A stretch of DNA of 64,000 nucleotides from Streptosporangium saharense (GTDB taxonomy: Bacteria; Actinomycetota; Actinomycetes; Streptosporangiales; Streptosporangiaceae). A program made the position numbers and the translations under genes. The stretch spans positions 722,432 to 786,431 of the forward strand of contig NZ_JACHJP010000001.1 in NCBI RefSeq assembly GCF_014203715.1, read 5' to 3'. Below the pieces are notes generated by a model. That model saw only the letters and a list, made by a program, of their open reading frames with translations. It did no database searches and was not told the DNA's origin. Positions 7,554 through 16,734 of this stretch are shown piece after piece (position 1 is the first letter of the stretch; each line of letters starts with the position of its first letter).

Positions 7554-7632
7554 CCGTTCCCCCGGTGTCCGCCGTGTGTCAGGGGGAGTGGGCCTCGGGG
7601 CCGGGCCGGGGTTTCGAATTCAGAGGGGCAAT

Positions 7633-8124
7633 ATGCCGGGACTGGTGTGGGACGAGGTCAGGTGTTTCTTCGACCCCGACCTGATGGGGGCACTGCCGGA
7701 GGTGTGGGTCGCGGATGCTTCCGTCGCGGACTGGCAGATGGTCCTCGACCTGATCGAGGCTCACCCCTGGGGGAGCGAGTATCTCGAAGGCGACGTCGTC
7801 ATGCCGCTGCCTTCCGCCGAGCAGGTGCTTTCCCGGCCTGAAGACGCTGAGTGTCCGACTCTCCGCGTCCGGCCCGCCCCCGACGTGCTGGCGATTTTTC
7901 GGTTCCTGTCGGATGACACGATCGACTTTGACGTCGATCTGCGGGAACTCCAGGGTCAGGAACGGCTGGACATCCTGTGCGAGTTCATCACGGCGATCGG
8001 GCGAAAGCTGGGAAAACCGGTGATGATGTCGCCGGAAGGAGACCGGGAACAGGATCACCCGGTCCTTGGGTTCGACGTCGAGGCCGATCGAATGGTGCTG
8101 TTGGCGCGACCTCTGCCCGACTGA
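7633..8124 (+). CDS. Hypothetical protein, 163 aa
   Basis: A soluble acidic protein of unrecognised family; ATG 7633 follows GAGGGG with good spacing. Its N-terminus reads MPGLVWDEVRCFFDPDLMG and it has a repeated Trp/Asp pattern (VWVADASVADWQMVLDLIE). The composition suggests a small alpha/beta protein of the immunity-protein or SMI1-like type, but no diagnostic motif is seen. It is monocistronic and converges on the secreted protein gene at 8194. Confidence 0.65.
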   Translation: MPGLVWDEVRCFFDPDLMGALPEVWVADASVADWQMVLDLIEAHPWGSEYLEGDVVMPLPSAEQVLSRPEDAECPTLRVRPAPDVLAIFRFLSDDTIDFDVDLRELQGQERLDILCEFITAIGRKLGKPVMMSPEGDREQDHPVLGFDVEADRMVLLARPLPD

Positions 8125-8156
8125 GCATCCCTCAGCGGAGAAACCGACCGCCTCGT

Positions 8157-8179
8157 TGCCGACCTTCGGAAGACCGGCA
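8157..8179. terminator. Imperfect hairpin between convergent genes
   Basis: TGCCG...CTTC pairs with GAAG...CGGCA (8157-8179) in the 69-bp gap between convergent genes ending at 8124 and 8194. Stem pairing is interrupted and there is no U-tract; a bidirectional terminator is plausible. Confidence 0.35.
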
Positions 8180-8193
8180 CGGGGCAGGGACGG

Positions 8194-8784
8194 TCAGGGC
8201 AGGCGGATGCTGGAGACGATCTTGTTGAGGTCGGGGACGAGGGGGGTGCTGGCCATCACGGTGATGACGACTCCCTTGCGTTCGACCCAGCCGACGTACT
8301 GTCCGTCGCCGAGTGCGCCGTCGCCCTCCCTGGTCAGCACCCGGTGGCCGCCGATCGTCGCGGTCTTCACGCCCGAGGTGAAGGTTCCGTAGGTCACGGG
8401 GAGGCGCTTCAGGTCCGTGAGCTTCCTGGCGCCAGGCCAGCACAGCACGCGTACCCACAGGCTCCGCTGCTTGGGGTCGGCGTTGGCCCGGTCGTCACCC
8501 CACTGGTAGCCGTAATCGGTGACGCCCTTGTGCTTACCGGCGACCACCCCGCCGTAGGTGAAGCCCCCGGGGAGGTAACCGACGCGTACGCCTCTGATGG
8601 CGGTGGCGCCCCTCGGGGGCTTGTCGACCTTGGAGTCGTAGGAGTGCTTGATCTCCGCCTTGCTCGGAGTGGGGCAGGCGGCACCGCTCGTGGTGGCCGC
8701 GTGGGCGGAGGGGACGACGAACAGCGTCGCGGCGGAGGCCACGGACAGGGCGGCGGTCGTGAGTGTCCTCGTCATTGTGTTCAT
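8194..8784 (-). CDS. Secreted hypothetical protein
   Basis: A 196-aa protein with a clear Sec signal peptide: short basic start (MNTMTRT), hydrophobic core (LSVASAATLFVVPS) and an AHA-A type cleavage site near residue 29-30. The mature part has two Cys and a beta-rich pattern (GVRVGYLPGGFTYGG, then VGWVERKGVVITVMAS near the end), suggesting an extracytoplasmic lipoprotein-like or sensor domain without the lipobox. No enzyme motif is seen. It stands alone, tail-to-tail with the upstream gene. Confidence 0.75.
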   Translation of the reverse strand: MNTMTRTLTTAALSVASAATLFVVPSAHAATTSGAACPTPSKAEIKHSYDSKVDKPPRGATAIRGVRVGYLPGGFTYGGVVAGKHKGVTDYGYQWGDDRANADPKQRSLWVRVLCWPGARKLTDLKRLPVTYGTFTSGVKTATIGGHRVLTREGDGALGDGQYVGWVERKGVVITVMASTPLVPDLNKIVSSIRLP

Positions 8785-8823
8785 GTACGGATTGGACGCG
8801 GCGGACGGGACAGAAGTTCGCCG

Positions 8824-9414
8824 TCAGCCCTGAAGAACGACGGACGCCGCGTCGCAGGGCGGACAGGCGAAGACGAACGCCTCTCCGCCGCCGAAGTTCA
8901 TCAGCCAGTTCCGGCTGTAGCCCTCCCTCATCTGCGCGACGAAGCCCATGGGGGTGCCGCAGGTGGAGCACGTGGGCGTCATGTCGGTGTCCCACCACTC
9001 CGCCTCGCCGCCCAGCCAGCCGACCACCTTGAAGTCGGCGACCTCGTCGGCAGTCTCCGGTTCGACCTCGCAGATGCCGATCTCGAAGCACTGCGACAGG
9101 ACGAACGCCTCTCCGGGGGAGGTCGCGGCCACCGTGGCGTCCGCGGCGAACAGGTAGGCGCGGTTCCCACCGGCTTCGGGGTCCCAGGCCTCGCACTGGC
9201 CGGGGTCGTTGTCGCACATGAAGAACGACAGCAGGGCTCCCGGCCGCAGGGACTCGGCGTGGTCGCCGAGGTCGTCCGCCATGAGCTGGAACAGGAACCG
9301 CAGCGGCCCGTCACACCGGGAACAGAGCGGCCAGGAGAACCCCTCCGGCGCCAGCGGCAGCCCACCGATCCGGCTCACCCGGGCCGCGACCTCAACATCC
9401 TTCACAAAAGCCAT
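8824..9414 (-). CDS. DUF1963/YwqG-like protein with Cys pairs
   Basis: The N-terminal GGLPLAPEGFSWPLC followed by CDGPLRFLFQL is the signature beginning of DUF1963 (YwqG-type) proteins of unknown function. Three CxxC pairs (CSRC, CSTC, CPPC) could hold zinc. ATG at 9414 (MAFVKDVEV) is preferred because GAGTGGA lies just before it; an upstream GTG at 9450 would add 12 residues. Length 196 aa. Its function cannot be stated. Confidence 0.65.
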   Translation of the reverse strand: MAFVKDVEVAARVSRIGGLPLAPEGFSWPLCSRCDGPLRFLFQLMADDLGDHAESLRPGALLSFFMCDNDPGQCEAWDPEAGGNRAYLFAADATVAATSPGEAFVLSQCFEIGICEVEPETADEVADFKVVGWLGGEAEWWDTDMTPTCSTCGTPMGFVAQMREGYSRNWLMNFGGGEAFVFACPPCDAASVVLQG

Positions 9415-9446
9415 AGATCCACTCACGGCCCGGCAGCCTATACCGC

Positions 9447-9965
9447 TCACCGGCCCTCGCCATCCACCCGGCCTTGGTCAGGCGGAGTACTCACCCGTCC
9501 GGAAGACCAGAGGATGTCGGCGGCTTCGCGTAGGCCCTCTGCGAGGGCGGCGACGGTGGAGACGGACAGGGCCAACGTCTCGCCTGGGCTGTCTTCTGGA
9601 AAGTCGGTGTGGCAGGGGGGCGTGGGAGGTAGCAGGGCGGACAGGGTTCGGGCCATCTCGCGGGCCTGCGCCGGCGACAGGTTCACCCAGGTGGAGGCGT
9701 CGCTGTGGCGATAGGTGACCCGCACAGCCGCCGGACCAGAGATCTGGCCGTCCGGCTCGGCGGGCTGAGCCGCCTCAACCAGGACGAGATAACCGTCGAC
9801 GGTGTCGATGAAGGCGGTCCGTCGGACGTGGTCAACGGCATGCGTCGCGTTGCACCACGGTGGACAGGGCTGACGCACGGTGACGCCGGTGGTCGTGGCG
9901 TCGTCCTGGCCGAAGCCCTCCGGCGTATCGGCCGGGGAGGCGCTGGGATTCTGGGAGTGATCCAT
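9447..9965 (-). CDS. Actinobacterial hypothetical protein with CPPWC motif
   Basis: A 172-aa acidic protein. The CPPWCNATHAVDH segment (about residues 34-46) followed by a beta-rich stretch (YLVLVEAAQPA, AVRVTYRHSDAS) and the helix LSPAQAREMARTLSALL resembles small actinobacterial proteins of the DUF6907 type, which are often multi-copy regulators or scaffold-like proteins of unknown role. The start is supported by CTGGAG upstream. Cys and His could bind a metal. Confidence 0.6.
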   Translation of the reverse strand: MDHSQNPSASPADTPEGFGQDDATTTGVTVRQPCPPWCNATHAVDHVRRTAFIDTVDGYLVLVEAAQPAEPDGQISGPAAVRVTYRHSDASTWVNLSPAQAREMARTLSALLPPTPPCHTDFPEDSPGETLALSVSTVAALAEGLREAADILWSSGRVSTPPDQGRVDGEGR

Positions 9966-10149
9966 GCGAGCTCCAGAGGGTGATTTTCGGTCGCGGGAGA
10001 GTCGAAGTTATCAAGGAGCTTGAGTTCTTCTCGCGGTCGTAGAAGAGGCGGAGCCCAAAAGGAAGCGGACCGGCGCCTCACTGGAACGAGTATCAGCTGC
10101 CAGGTACGGTCGTCTCGGAGGCGCACAGCTGACCGGATGGGGAGGCGCG

Positions 10150-10782
10150 TTGCCGTACCGAGGCCTGATCTTGGACTTCTCCGGAGTGATGACGATCCCT
10201 CTGAGGGCCCCCATCCATGCCTGGTGCACCAGCCAGGGCTTGCCCGTCGACGCCTGGGCGAACGCGCTGGGCAGTCACCCCACCGGTCGATCCCTGTATA
10301 TGGAGCTGGAACTGGGCCGCATGACCCAGGCGGAGTGGAACACGGCCACCGCCATGCTGCTGGGAGTGGATCCGGACAACCTCATGGGGCGCGTCCACGC
10401 ACAGGTGCGCGCCGAGCCGTCGATGGTCGCGCTCGCTCGCCGGGCACGTCAGGCTGGCCTCACGGTGGCGCTGCTGTCCAACTCCTATGGTCGTGATCCC
10501 TACGATCCCTACACCGCGACCGGCGTGTGGGAGCTGTTCGACCATCATGTGATCAGCGAGGTCGAAGGTGTCGCGAAGCCGGACCCGAGGATCTACGAGG
10601 CGACGTTGGAGCGAATGGGCCTGGTGGCCGACCAGTGCCTGTTCGTGGACGACACCGCGGCCAACCTCCTTCCGGCACAGATGCTGGGCATCGGCACCGT
10701 CCTGGCCGACGGACCCGACATCGCGCGGCGTGTGGCCGCCCTCCTGGATCTGCCGCCTGTCTCGTACACGGCCTGGCCGTAG
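10150..10782 (+). CDS. HAD-superfamily hydrolase-like protein
   Basis: A 210-aa Rossmann-like HAD protein. Motif I is ILDFSGVMT with nucleophile Asp9, motif II LLSNS, motif III the Lys in AKPDPRIYE and motif IV the aspartates in FVDDTAANL. The usual second aspartate of motif I (acid/base in phosphatases) is Ser11, so phosphatase activity is uncertain; HAD subfamily IA members of the 'FGGV' type share this. TTG 10150 follows GGGGAGG. The 184-bp upstream gap shows no gene. Confidence 0.8.
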   Translation: MPYRGLILDFSGVMTIPLRAPIHAWCTSQGLPVDAWANALGSHPTGRSLYMELELGRMTQAEWNTATAMLLGVDPDNLMGRVHAQVRAEPSMVALARRARQAGLTVALLSNSYGRDPYDPYTATGVWELFDHHVISEVEGVAKPDPRIYEATLERMGLVADQCLFVDDTAANLLPAQMLGIGTVLADGPDIARRVAALLDLPPVSYTAWP

Positions 10783-10913
10783 ACGCCGACACCAGAAGCT
10801 CTCCAAGCCGGTGCCGACGTCGAAGGCTTGGGACCGCTGAGCCAGCCGTACAACCGGCGTGGAAGCCTTCCCGACGTCACACCGGTCGATGGGCGGGCCA
10901 GTGATCGCGTCAT

Positions 10914-10941
10914 AATGACCAGAATGGCGTTTTTGGTCATT
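10914..10941. promoter_or_regulatory. Inverted repeat overlapping the TetR gene start
   Basis: AATGACC (10914-10920) and GGTCATT (10935-10941) are perfect complementary arms separated by 14 bp, ending 5 bp before the TetR start codon. Position and symmetry suit an autoregulatory TetR operator. Confidence 0.5.
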
Positions 10942-10945
10942 TAGG

Positions 10946-11593
10946 ATGTTGATTGTGGTTCGCCCCAGTGTTGAGACGAGTGTCATCCTTGATGCCGCTG
11001 CCCAGGTCATCGCGGAGCAGGGGTTCGGTGGGGTGCGGATGGGCGAGGTCGCCGCCCGGGCCGGAGTCGCGAAAGGTGTGCTCTACCTGCGGTTCGCCGA
11101 CAAGAACGCGTTGCTCCGCGCGGTCGTCGACCGGGAGGTCGTCCTGACGGCCCGTCGTTCGATCGAGTTGGTGGAGGCCGACGACCAGGGTGGCTCGTTC
11201 TCCCGCCTGTACGTTCACGCGGTGACCGCGCTGTACTCGCGTCCGGCGTTGCTGCGCCTGTACCAGGAGCCCTCCGCGCCGCTGCAGGAGCTGGCGCGGG
11301 ACGGTGAGCGGCTCCGGGCGCGCGAGCTGCTCGGCGCCGAGTTCATCCGTGCCCTCCAGGCGGAGGGCGTCGTGACGGCGGACCTGGACGCGGACGTCCT
11401 CGTCGCGAACCTCACCCTGTGGAACCAGGCACTCGCCGCGCAGGCGCCGACCGTCGGCGCCGACGCGCTCATCCTCGGCATGGGCGCGCTGCTGGCACGC
11501 GCCGTCGACACCGGCACCGGCGACACGACCGCGGGCAAACGCGTGTTCGTCGCCTTCGCCGAGGCGCTGATCGCCGAACGGGAGCGACGGTGA
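10946..11593 (+). CDS. TetR/AcrR-family transcriptional regulator
   Basis: The N-terminal helix-turn-helix reads ILDAAAQVIAEQGFGGVRMG then VAARAGVAKGVLYLRFADKNAL, a textbook TetR DNA-binding domain, followed by a variable helical ligand-binding domain (215 aa total). ATG 10946 has almost no leader; GTG 10955 is an alternative. It lies 52 bp upstream of an alpha/beta hydrolase gene on the same strand, which it probably controls together with itself through the palindrome at 10914-10941. Confidence 0.9.
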   Translation: MLIVVRPSVETSVILDAAAQVIAEQGFGGVRMGEVAARAGVAKGVLYLRFADKNALLRAVVDREVVLTARRSIELVEADDQGGSFSRLYVHAVTALYSRPALLRLYQEPSAPLQELARDGERLRARELLGAEFIRALQAEGVVTADLDADVLVANLTLWNQALAAQAPTVGADALILGMGALLARAVDTGTGDTTAGKRVFVAFAEALIAERERR

Positions 11594-11645
11594 CCCCGAA
11601 ACGAGGCCATGCCGTACAGACCGATCCCACAGGAGGGCACCCGCC

Positions 11646-12395
11646 TTGTACATACGAGAGACCGGTAACGCCGACGGCCCCGTTCTGCTGCTCGTCCACG
11701 GCGGCGGGGTCGCCGGGTGGATGTGGAAGGCGCAGATCGACAACTTCGGAGCGCGCTTTCGCGTTCTTGTGCCCGATCTGCCCGGTCACGACCACAGCCG
11801 CGACGTGCCCTTCACGACGAGCGCGGCGGTCGTCGCCGAGCTCGCCGCCCTCCTCAAGCGGCTTCCCGCCGGTACGGACGTCACCGTGGTGGGCTTCTCG
11901 CTCGGCGCGCAGCTCGCGCTCGAACTGGCCGCCTCCCACCCCGAGCTGGTCACCCGCGTGGTGGTCACCAGTGCGCTGACCGGGGGCATACCGCTGCCGA
12001 GCCTGAGCCACGGGCTCGTCAGGCTCACCGCGCCGCTCGCCCGGCAGACGTGGTTCGCCAAGCTCCAGGCGAAGTCGCTGTACATTCCGGACGACCTCCT
12101 CGACGACTACCTCCGCACCTCGAAGAACCTGCCCGTGGAGAGCCTGGTCGCGCTGACCAGGGAAAACGCCGACTTCCGCACACCACCGGCCTGGCCCGCG
12201 TTCCCCGGCGCCGCCCTGCTCCTGGCCGGAGCGAAGGAACCACGATCACTCCGGGAAGGGATGCGGCGGCTCGACCAGGAGCACCCGAGGAGCGAGTTGA
12301 TCATCCACGAGAACGCGGGTCACGGGCTGCCGCTGCGGTACCCCGAGTGGTTCAACACGCGCGTCGAGGACTGGATCCGCGCCGACCTCACGTGA
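11646..12395 (+). CDS. Alpha/beta-fold hydrolase
   Basis: A 249-aa alpha/beta hydrolase with HGGGVAGWMW at the oxyanion position, the nucleophile elbow GFSLG, and the catalytic His in NAGHGLPLRYP near the C-terminus. The lid region is short. Substrate unknown. The TTG start is supported by AGGAGGG upstream. The last 8 bp overlap the convergent nitrilase-like gene. Pairing with the TetR gene suggests inducible expression by the hydrolase substrate or a related compound. Confidence 0.85.
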   Translation: MYIRETGNADGPVLLLVHGGGVAGWMWKAQIDNFGARFRVLVPDLPGHDHSRDVPFTTSAAVVAELAALLKRLPAGTDVTVVGFSLGAQLALELAASHPELVTRVVVTSALTGGIPLPSLSHGLVRLTAPLARQTWFAKLQAKSLYIPDDLLDDYLRTSKNLPVESLVALTRENADFRTPPAWPAFPGAALLLAGAKEPRSLREGMRRLDQEHPRSELIIHENAGHGLPLRYPEWFNTRVEDWIRADLT

Positions 12396-13173
12396 GCCCG
12401 CCGTACAGCGTCGGCCGCCGCTCGGACAGGTAGGAGAAGGCGGACCGGGCACCCTCGACGGCGGCGGTGTCGATCGTGGCGAACACGAGGCCGGGGCCGG
12501 TGCCCGCGGACGCCAGCTCGGTGCCGTCCGGGCCGATGACGCGGCTGCGGCCGACATACTCGGTCGTTCCCTCGGCGCCGCACCGGTTGACGTAGGCGAG
12601 ATGGACCTGGTTCTCCCAGGCCCGGGTCCACATCACGTGCTCGTTGATGGCGCCATAGGGATGCATGTTTGCGGTCGGCACGAGCACCACGTGCGCTCCC
12701 GCGAGCGCCGCGACCCGCACGGGCTCGGGGAACTCCGCGTCGAAGCAGATCACGACGGCACACCGCACCCCGTGGTGGTCGAAGACGGCCGTGGGCTCCT
12801 CTCCCGCGCGGAACCGGCCGTCGATCTCGCCGAACAGGTGGGCCTTGGTGTAGTCGGCCAGCACCTCGCCGCTGTCGCCGACGACGACAGCCACGTTGCC
12901 GACACCTCCACCGGGCAGTACGGCGGGCAGACCGGCGACGACCGCGATGCCACGGGCGGCGGCGATGGTGGCGACCCGCCCGGTCAGCGGCAGGGCGGCG
13001 AGTTCGGCGACGTCCCCGACGTCGTACCCGGTCACGAACATCTCCGGGGTGACGAGCAGCTCCGCGCCCTCGGCCACCGCGGCGGCCGCTGTTGAGTCCA
13101 GCTCGGCCAGGTTGGCCTCGACGTCACGGCCGTGACCCGCGCTCTGCATGCACGCGATCCGCAGGGTGCTCAT
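12388..13173 (-). CDS. Carbon-nitrogen hydrolase (nitrilase superfamily amidase-like)
   Basis: A 261-aa member with the complete Glu-Lys-Cys triad: Glu44 in TPEMF, Lys110 in YTKAHLF and Cys143 in VICFDAEFPE. These enzymes hydrolyse amides, N-carbamoyl groups or nitriles. It is the last gene of the eight-gene minus-strand operon and overlaps the BKACE stop by 4 bp (ATGA). In that context it may remove an amide from a degradation intermediate. The exact substrate cannot be read from the sequence. Confidence 0.87.
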   Translation of the reverse strand: MSTLRIACMQSAGHGRDVEANLAELDSTAAAAVAEGAELLVTPEMFVTGYDVGDVAELAALPLTGRVATIAAARGIAVVAGLPAVLPGGGVGNVAVVVGDSGEVLADYTKAHLFGEIDGRFRAGEEPTAVFDHHGVRCAVVICFDAEFPEPVRVAALAGAHVVLVPTANMHPYGAINEHVMWTRAWENQVHLAYVNRCGAEGTTEYVGRSRVIGPDGTELASAGTGPGLVFATIDTAAVEGARSAFSYLSERRPTLYGGLT

Positions 13174-14096
13174 GACGACCGCCCCTCGGCGAGTTCCGCG
13201 CGCAGCTGTTCCGGGGTGGCGATCGGGCGCTCCAACTGGTCGGCGATCGCCACGGCCGCCGCGACGAGCTCGGCCGAGTCGGCGGCCTGCCTGCGGCGCC
13301 GTACACGCAGGTTGTCCTCGATCCCGACCCGCACGTCCATGCCGGACGCGGCGGCGACGGCGGCGAGCCGCAGCTCGGCGGGGTAACCGACCCCGGCGAC
13401 GCTGACGGCGGCCAGGTCGGGCCCGAGGATGCGGCCTGCCGCCTCACGCAGCGCGAACAGGTCGTGCGGGCTGCTGCCCACGCCGCCGAGCACGCCGAGG
13501 ACGAACTGGACGCGGACAGGGCCGGTGAGCGTGCCCTCGTCGAGCAGGAACCGGGCCATCGACAGGTGGCTCAGGTCGTACACCTCAAGCTCCGGGGTCA
13601 CCCCGAGCTCGCGGAACGTCGTGGCGAAGCGGCGCATCGTGGCGAGCGTGTTGGTGAAGACCACCGACCCGGACTGCTCCAGCACCCGCCGCTCCCAGTC
13701 GTGGGTCACCCGCGGCCACCGGGAAGGGGTCGGGAAGCCCTCGAAGTTCATCGTGCCGAGGTTGAGCGTCGCGATGTCCGGCACCACGGCCACGACGCCC
13801 TCAAGGCGCTGGTCGGGCGTCATGTCGACGGACCCGCCGGTGGTGATGTTGATGACGATGTCCGACCGCTCGCGGATACCGGCGACGATCTCCTTGAACA
13901 TCGAGGCCGATCCCGTCGGGCGGCCGTCGAGCTCCCGGGCGTGCAGGTGCACGACGGTGGCACCGGCCCGCGCGGCCGCCACGGCCGCCTCGGTGATCGC
14001 CTCCGGCCCGCACGGTACGGCGGGGCTCTGGCTGGGCAGGACGTCGCCTCCGGTGACGGCGGCGGTGAGGACGATGGGGTCGTACGGCGCGCGCAT
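13170..14096 (-). CDS. BKACE (beta-keto acid cleavage enzyme, DUF849)
   Basis: BKACE enzymes use Zn2+ to condense a beta-keto acid with acetyl-CoA, giving acetoacetate and a new acyl-CoA; known substrates include 3-keto-5-aminohexanoate and dehydrocarnitine. Seen here are the N-terminal strand PIVLTAAVTGG, the zinc site HLHAR (His50, His52) and the C-terminal GIEDN region; 308 aa is typical. ATG 14096 follows GGAAGGA. Next to an L-carnitine-dehydrogenase-like gene and a hotdog thioesterase, a dehydrocarnitine-type substrate is the most economical guess. Confidence 0.88.
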   Translation of the reverse strand: MRAPYDPIVLTAAVTGGDVLPSQSPAVPCGPEAITEAAVAAARAGATVVHLHARELDGRPTGSASMFKEIVAGIRERSDIVINITTGGSVDMTPDQRLEGVVAVVPDIATLNLGTMNFEGFPTPSRWPRVTHDWERRVLEQSGSVVFTNTLATMRRFATTFRELGVTPELEVYDLSHLSMARFLLDEGTLTGPVRVQFVLGVLGGVGSSPHDLFALREAAGRILGPDLAAVSVAGVGYPAELRLAAVAAASGMDVRVGIEDNLRVRRRRQAADSAELVAAAVAIADQLERPIATPEQLRAELAEGRSS

Positions 14097-14121
14097 AGGG
14101 CGTTCCTTCCTCGGATGTGGT

Positions 14122-16605
14122 TCAGGTGGGCAGGTAGGTGCGGTCTTCGGTCCAGCCGTCGGCGATCGCGCCTTCGGCGGCCATCGCCTCGATCTCGGCG
14201 GGCGTGAAGCCGAGTTCGGCGAGCACCTGGCGGGTGTGCGCGCCGTAGCGGGGGGCGTCGGAGGGCACCCGCACCGCCGCGTGCCGGGGCCGTACGGCCT
14301 GTGGGGCGATGAGGTCCACCTCCCGGCCGCTGGGATGCCGGTCGTGGCGGACGAACACCGCCGAGCCGCGCAACGGGACGGGTCCGGCGCTCTGCCGTAC
14401 CAGACCACGGGAGCGCAGTGCGGCGATGTGCTCGATCCGGTGCACCGCGACCCCGTGCGGGCCGAGCAGGTCGGCCCACGCCTGGACCGGGCGCTCCCGG
14501 AACCGGGCGGCGAGCAGGTCCTGCGACGCGTCCGCGTCGAGCCCGAGCGCGGGCGCCAACACGTCGGCACTCGTTTCGGACGGGCAGGCCAGGAAGAACC
14601 AGCCGTCCGAGGTCGGGTAGCACCGGTATCCCGCGTGCTCCCCGAGCACGTCCGGCCCCGAAGGTTCCCGTACGGCGTCGCGGCCCGTGCCGTCGAAGAG
14701 GAACGGGATCTGCAGCAGCTGCCCGGCGGCGGCCAGGGAGGTGCGCATCACCGGGGCGTGTTCATCGCGTCCGGCCAGCGCGGCGACGACGGCGAAGGCG
14801 CCGCAGAACCCGGCGAGGGCGTCGATCGTCCCGAGGTGCGCGTGCTCCTCGGGGGTGTCCGGGCCGCCGCCGAACCGCGTCATGATCCCGGTGCACGCCT
14901 GCACGTTGTCGTCGTAGCCCGCCGCGTGGCTGCGTGGCCCGTGACCCGGCCCGCCGTAGGCGTCCACCCGCACGAGCACGATCCCGGGGTGGATGTCCCG
15001 CAGCCGCCCCGGATCCAGGCCGAGTTCGCCGAGCTGGCGTTCGCTGCCGTTGAACGTGACGACGTCGACGGTGGGCAGCAGCCGGTCGAGCACCTCGCGA
15101 CCGGCCGGAGTGCGCAGGTCGGCCAGCACGCTGCGTTTGCCGCGCTGGGCGTGCATGCCGATGACCACGGTGTGGTACGGGTCGAAGCCCGGCGTCGGGG
15201 GGTCGATCTTGACGACCTCGGCGCCGAACCGTGCGAGGGTCGCGCCGATCATCGGCCCGGCGATGACGTTGGTGACGTCGAGGACGCGGACGCCGTCCAG
15301 CGGGAGCCCACCGGGCGCGGCCGACGGGTCTGGCGGCGGTACCGGTGGTTGCGGCGGCTCCGGCGGCAGGGCGGCGAGGATCGCGGCCCGGTCGGCGTCG
15401 AGCGCGGGGGCGGGCCTGCGCCCCGGCGGGGTGCCCTCGGCCCAGACGACGGGTCCGGGGATGGTCAGTTCGCCGTGGACCGGATCGTCGACGGTGGCGA
15501 CGAGCCCCGCCGTACGGGGATGTTCGGAACGCAGCCACTCCAGGCTGCTGCGGTGGGCGGCCCCAGGAAGGCCCGCCGCGTCGAACCGCCGCTCCCACTC
15601 CCGCGCCGGGTGCCGCAGGAAGGCGGCCGCGATCAGCTCCGACAGCCGGGCCGCCCAGCGGGCGGAGAGCGGGTAGGCCAGCAGCGTGCAGTCCGTGCCG
15701 TCGGGCCAACGGTCGGTGGACAGGTAGGGATCGACGGTCGGGATGCCCTCCGCGCGGACGGTGTCCCAGATGCCAAGCAGCCGCAGCGACCGGACCGCGT
15801 GGGTGCGGTGGGCGGGGCAGCAGTGGTAGAACAGCCGCCCGTCCTGGCAGGGGTAGCTGCGGTAGAACGGGTCGAGAAGCTCCTGCAGTTGCGCGTAGGT
15901 GAGGTCCATCGGCTCTCCCGTGGCGCGTCGGCGGGCGATCTCGTGCTCGCGCAGCGAGAGGTAACGCGGCGGGAGGTCGGAGACGGCCAGGGAGTTGAAC
16001 GCCAGCCCTTCCAGTACGGCCTCGGCGAGCGGCACCTCGAAGGCGTCGCCGTGGCCGGTGCGCCGCCTGGCGACCAGCCCGACGCCGACCGCGAGCGCGC
16101 CGAGCGCCGCGGCGTAGGCAGAGGCCAGCGGCAGCGGCGTGTAGGACGGGTTGACGCCCATGAGGATCCGGTTGAGTCCCATGTCCGTGAAGCCGCCGGT
16201 GGCCGCCAGCACGATCCCCTCCCAGGCGGGCAGGTCGCGGCGTGGGTCGTTCTCGGCGAATCCGGGCAGCGACAGGTGGATCACGCGGGGGTTGAGCGCG
16301 AGCGTGTCCTGCGGTCCGAGCCCGAACCGGGCCATGACGCCGGGACGGAAGTTCTCGACCACCACGTCGGCCCCCGCTATGAGTCGGCGGGCGGTCGCGA
16401 CGTCGGCGGGCCGGGTCAGGTCCAGCACGATGCTCTTCTTGCCCGCGTTGAGCGCGGCGGCAGCGGGGGAGGTCCATCGCGGGCCGCCCGGCGGGTCGAC
16501 GCGGATCACTTCGGCGCCCAGGTCGGCGAGCAGCAGGGCGACGGCCGGACCGGCGACGTACTGGCCGAAGTCGAGGACGCGGACGCCGTGCAGCGGCGGG
16601 TTCAT
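14122..16605 (-). CDS. Family III CoA-transferase, two-domain fusion
   Basis: At 827 aa this is about twice the usual family III (CaiB/Frc) length. Two CoA-transferase modules are visible: the first starts LHGVRVLDFGQYVAGP, the second LDGVRVLDVTNVIAGP near residue 430. Each has the following 'LGAEVIRVDPP' or 'FGAEVVKIDPP' strand. A Pro-rich linker (PPEPPQPPVPPP) joins them. Such enzymes move CoA between carboxylic acids; the fusion probably forms an intramolecular version of the interlocked dimer. CaiB, which activates carnitine/crotonobetaine, belongs to this family, which fits the operon, but the acceptor is unknown. Confidence 0.87.
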   Translation of the reverse strand: MNPPLHGVRVLDFGQYVAGPAVALLLADLGAEVIRVDPPGGPRWTSPAAAALNAGKKSIVLDLTRPADVATARRLIAGADVVVENFRPGVMARFGLGPQDTLALNPRVIHLSLPGFAENDPRRDLPAWEGIVLAATGGFTDMGLNRILMGVNPSYTPLPLASAYAAALGALAVGVGLVARRRTGHGDAFEVPLAEAVLEGLAFNSLAVSDLPPRYLSLREHEIARRRATGEPMDLTYAQLQELLDPFYRSYPCQDGRLFYHCCPAHRTHAVRSLRLLGIWDTVRAEGIPTVDPYLSTDRWPDGTDCTLLAYPLSARWAARLSELIAAAFLRHPAREWERRFDAAGLPGAAHRSSLEWLRSEHPRTAGLVATVDDPVHGELTIPGPVVWAEGTPPGRRPAPALDADRAAILAALPPEPPQPPVPPPDPSAAPGGLPLDGVRVLDVTNVIAGPMIGATLARFGAEVVKIDPPTPGFDPYHTVVIGMHAQRGKRSVLADLRTPAGREVLDRLLPTVDVVTFNGSERQLGELGLDPGRLRDIHPGIVLVRVDAYGGPGHGPRSHAAGYDDNVQACTGIMTRFGGGPDTPEEHAHLGTIDALAGFCGAFAVVAALAGRDEHAPVMRTSLAAAGQLLQIPFLFDGTGRDAVREPSGPDVLGEHAGYRCYPTSDGWFFLACPSETSADVLAPALGLDADASQDLLAARFRERPVQAWADLLGPHGVAVHRIEHIAALRSRGLVRQSAGPVPLRGSAVFVRHDRHPSGREVDLIAPQAVRPRHAAVRVPSDAPRYGAHTRQVLAELGFTPAEIEAMAAEGAIADGWTEDRTYLPT

Positions 16606-16734
16606 ACGCGGCTCCTTGGGGTGGGACCGGTTCGTGGGTCGCGGGGACGGGACTCTTCCCGGTGGCGACGACGAGGTGGGGCCGGACCTTCCGGGCGATC
16701 GTCGGACGGGCCTCGCACGCCGTCAGGGGAGGCT

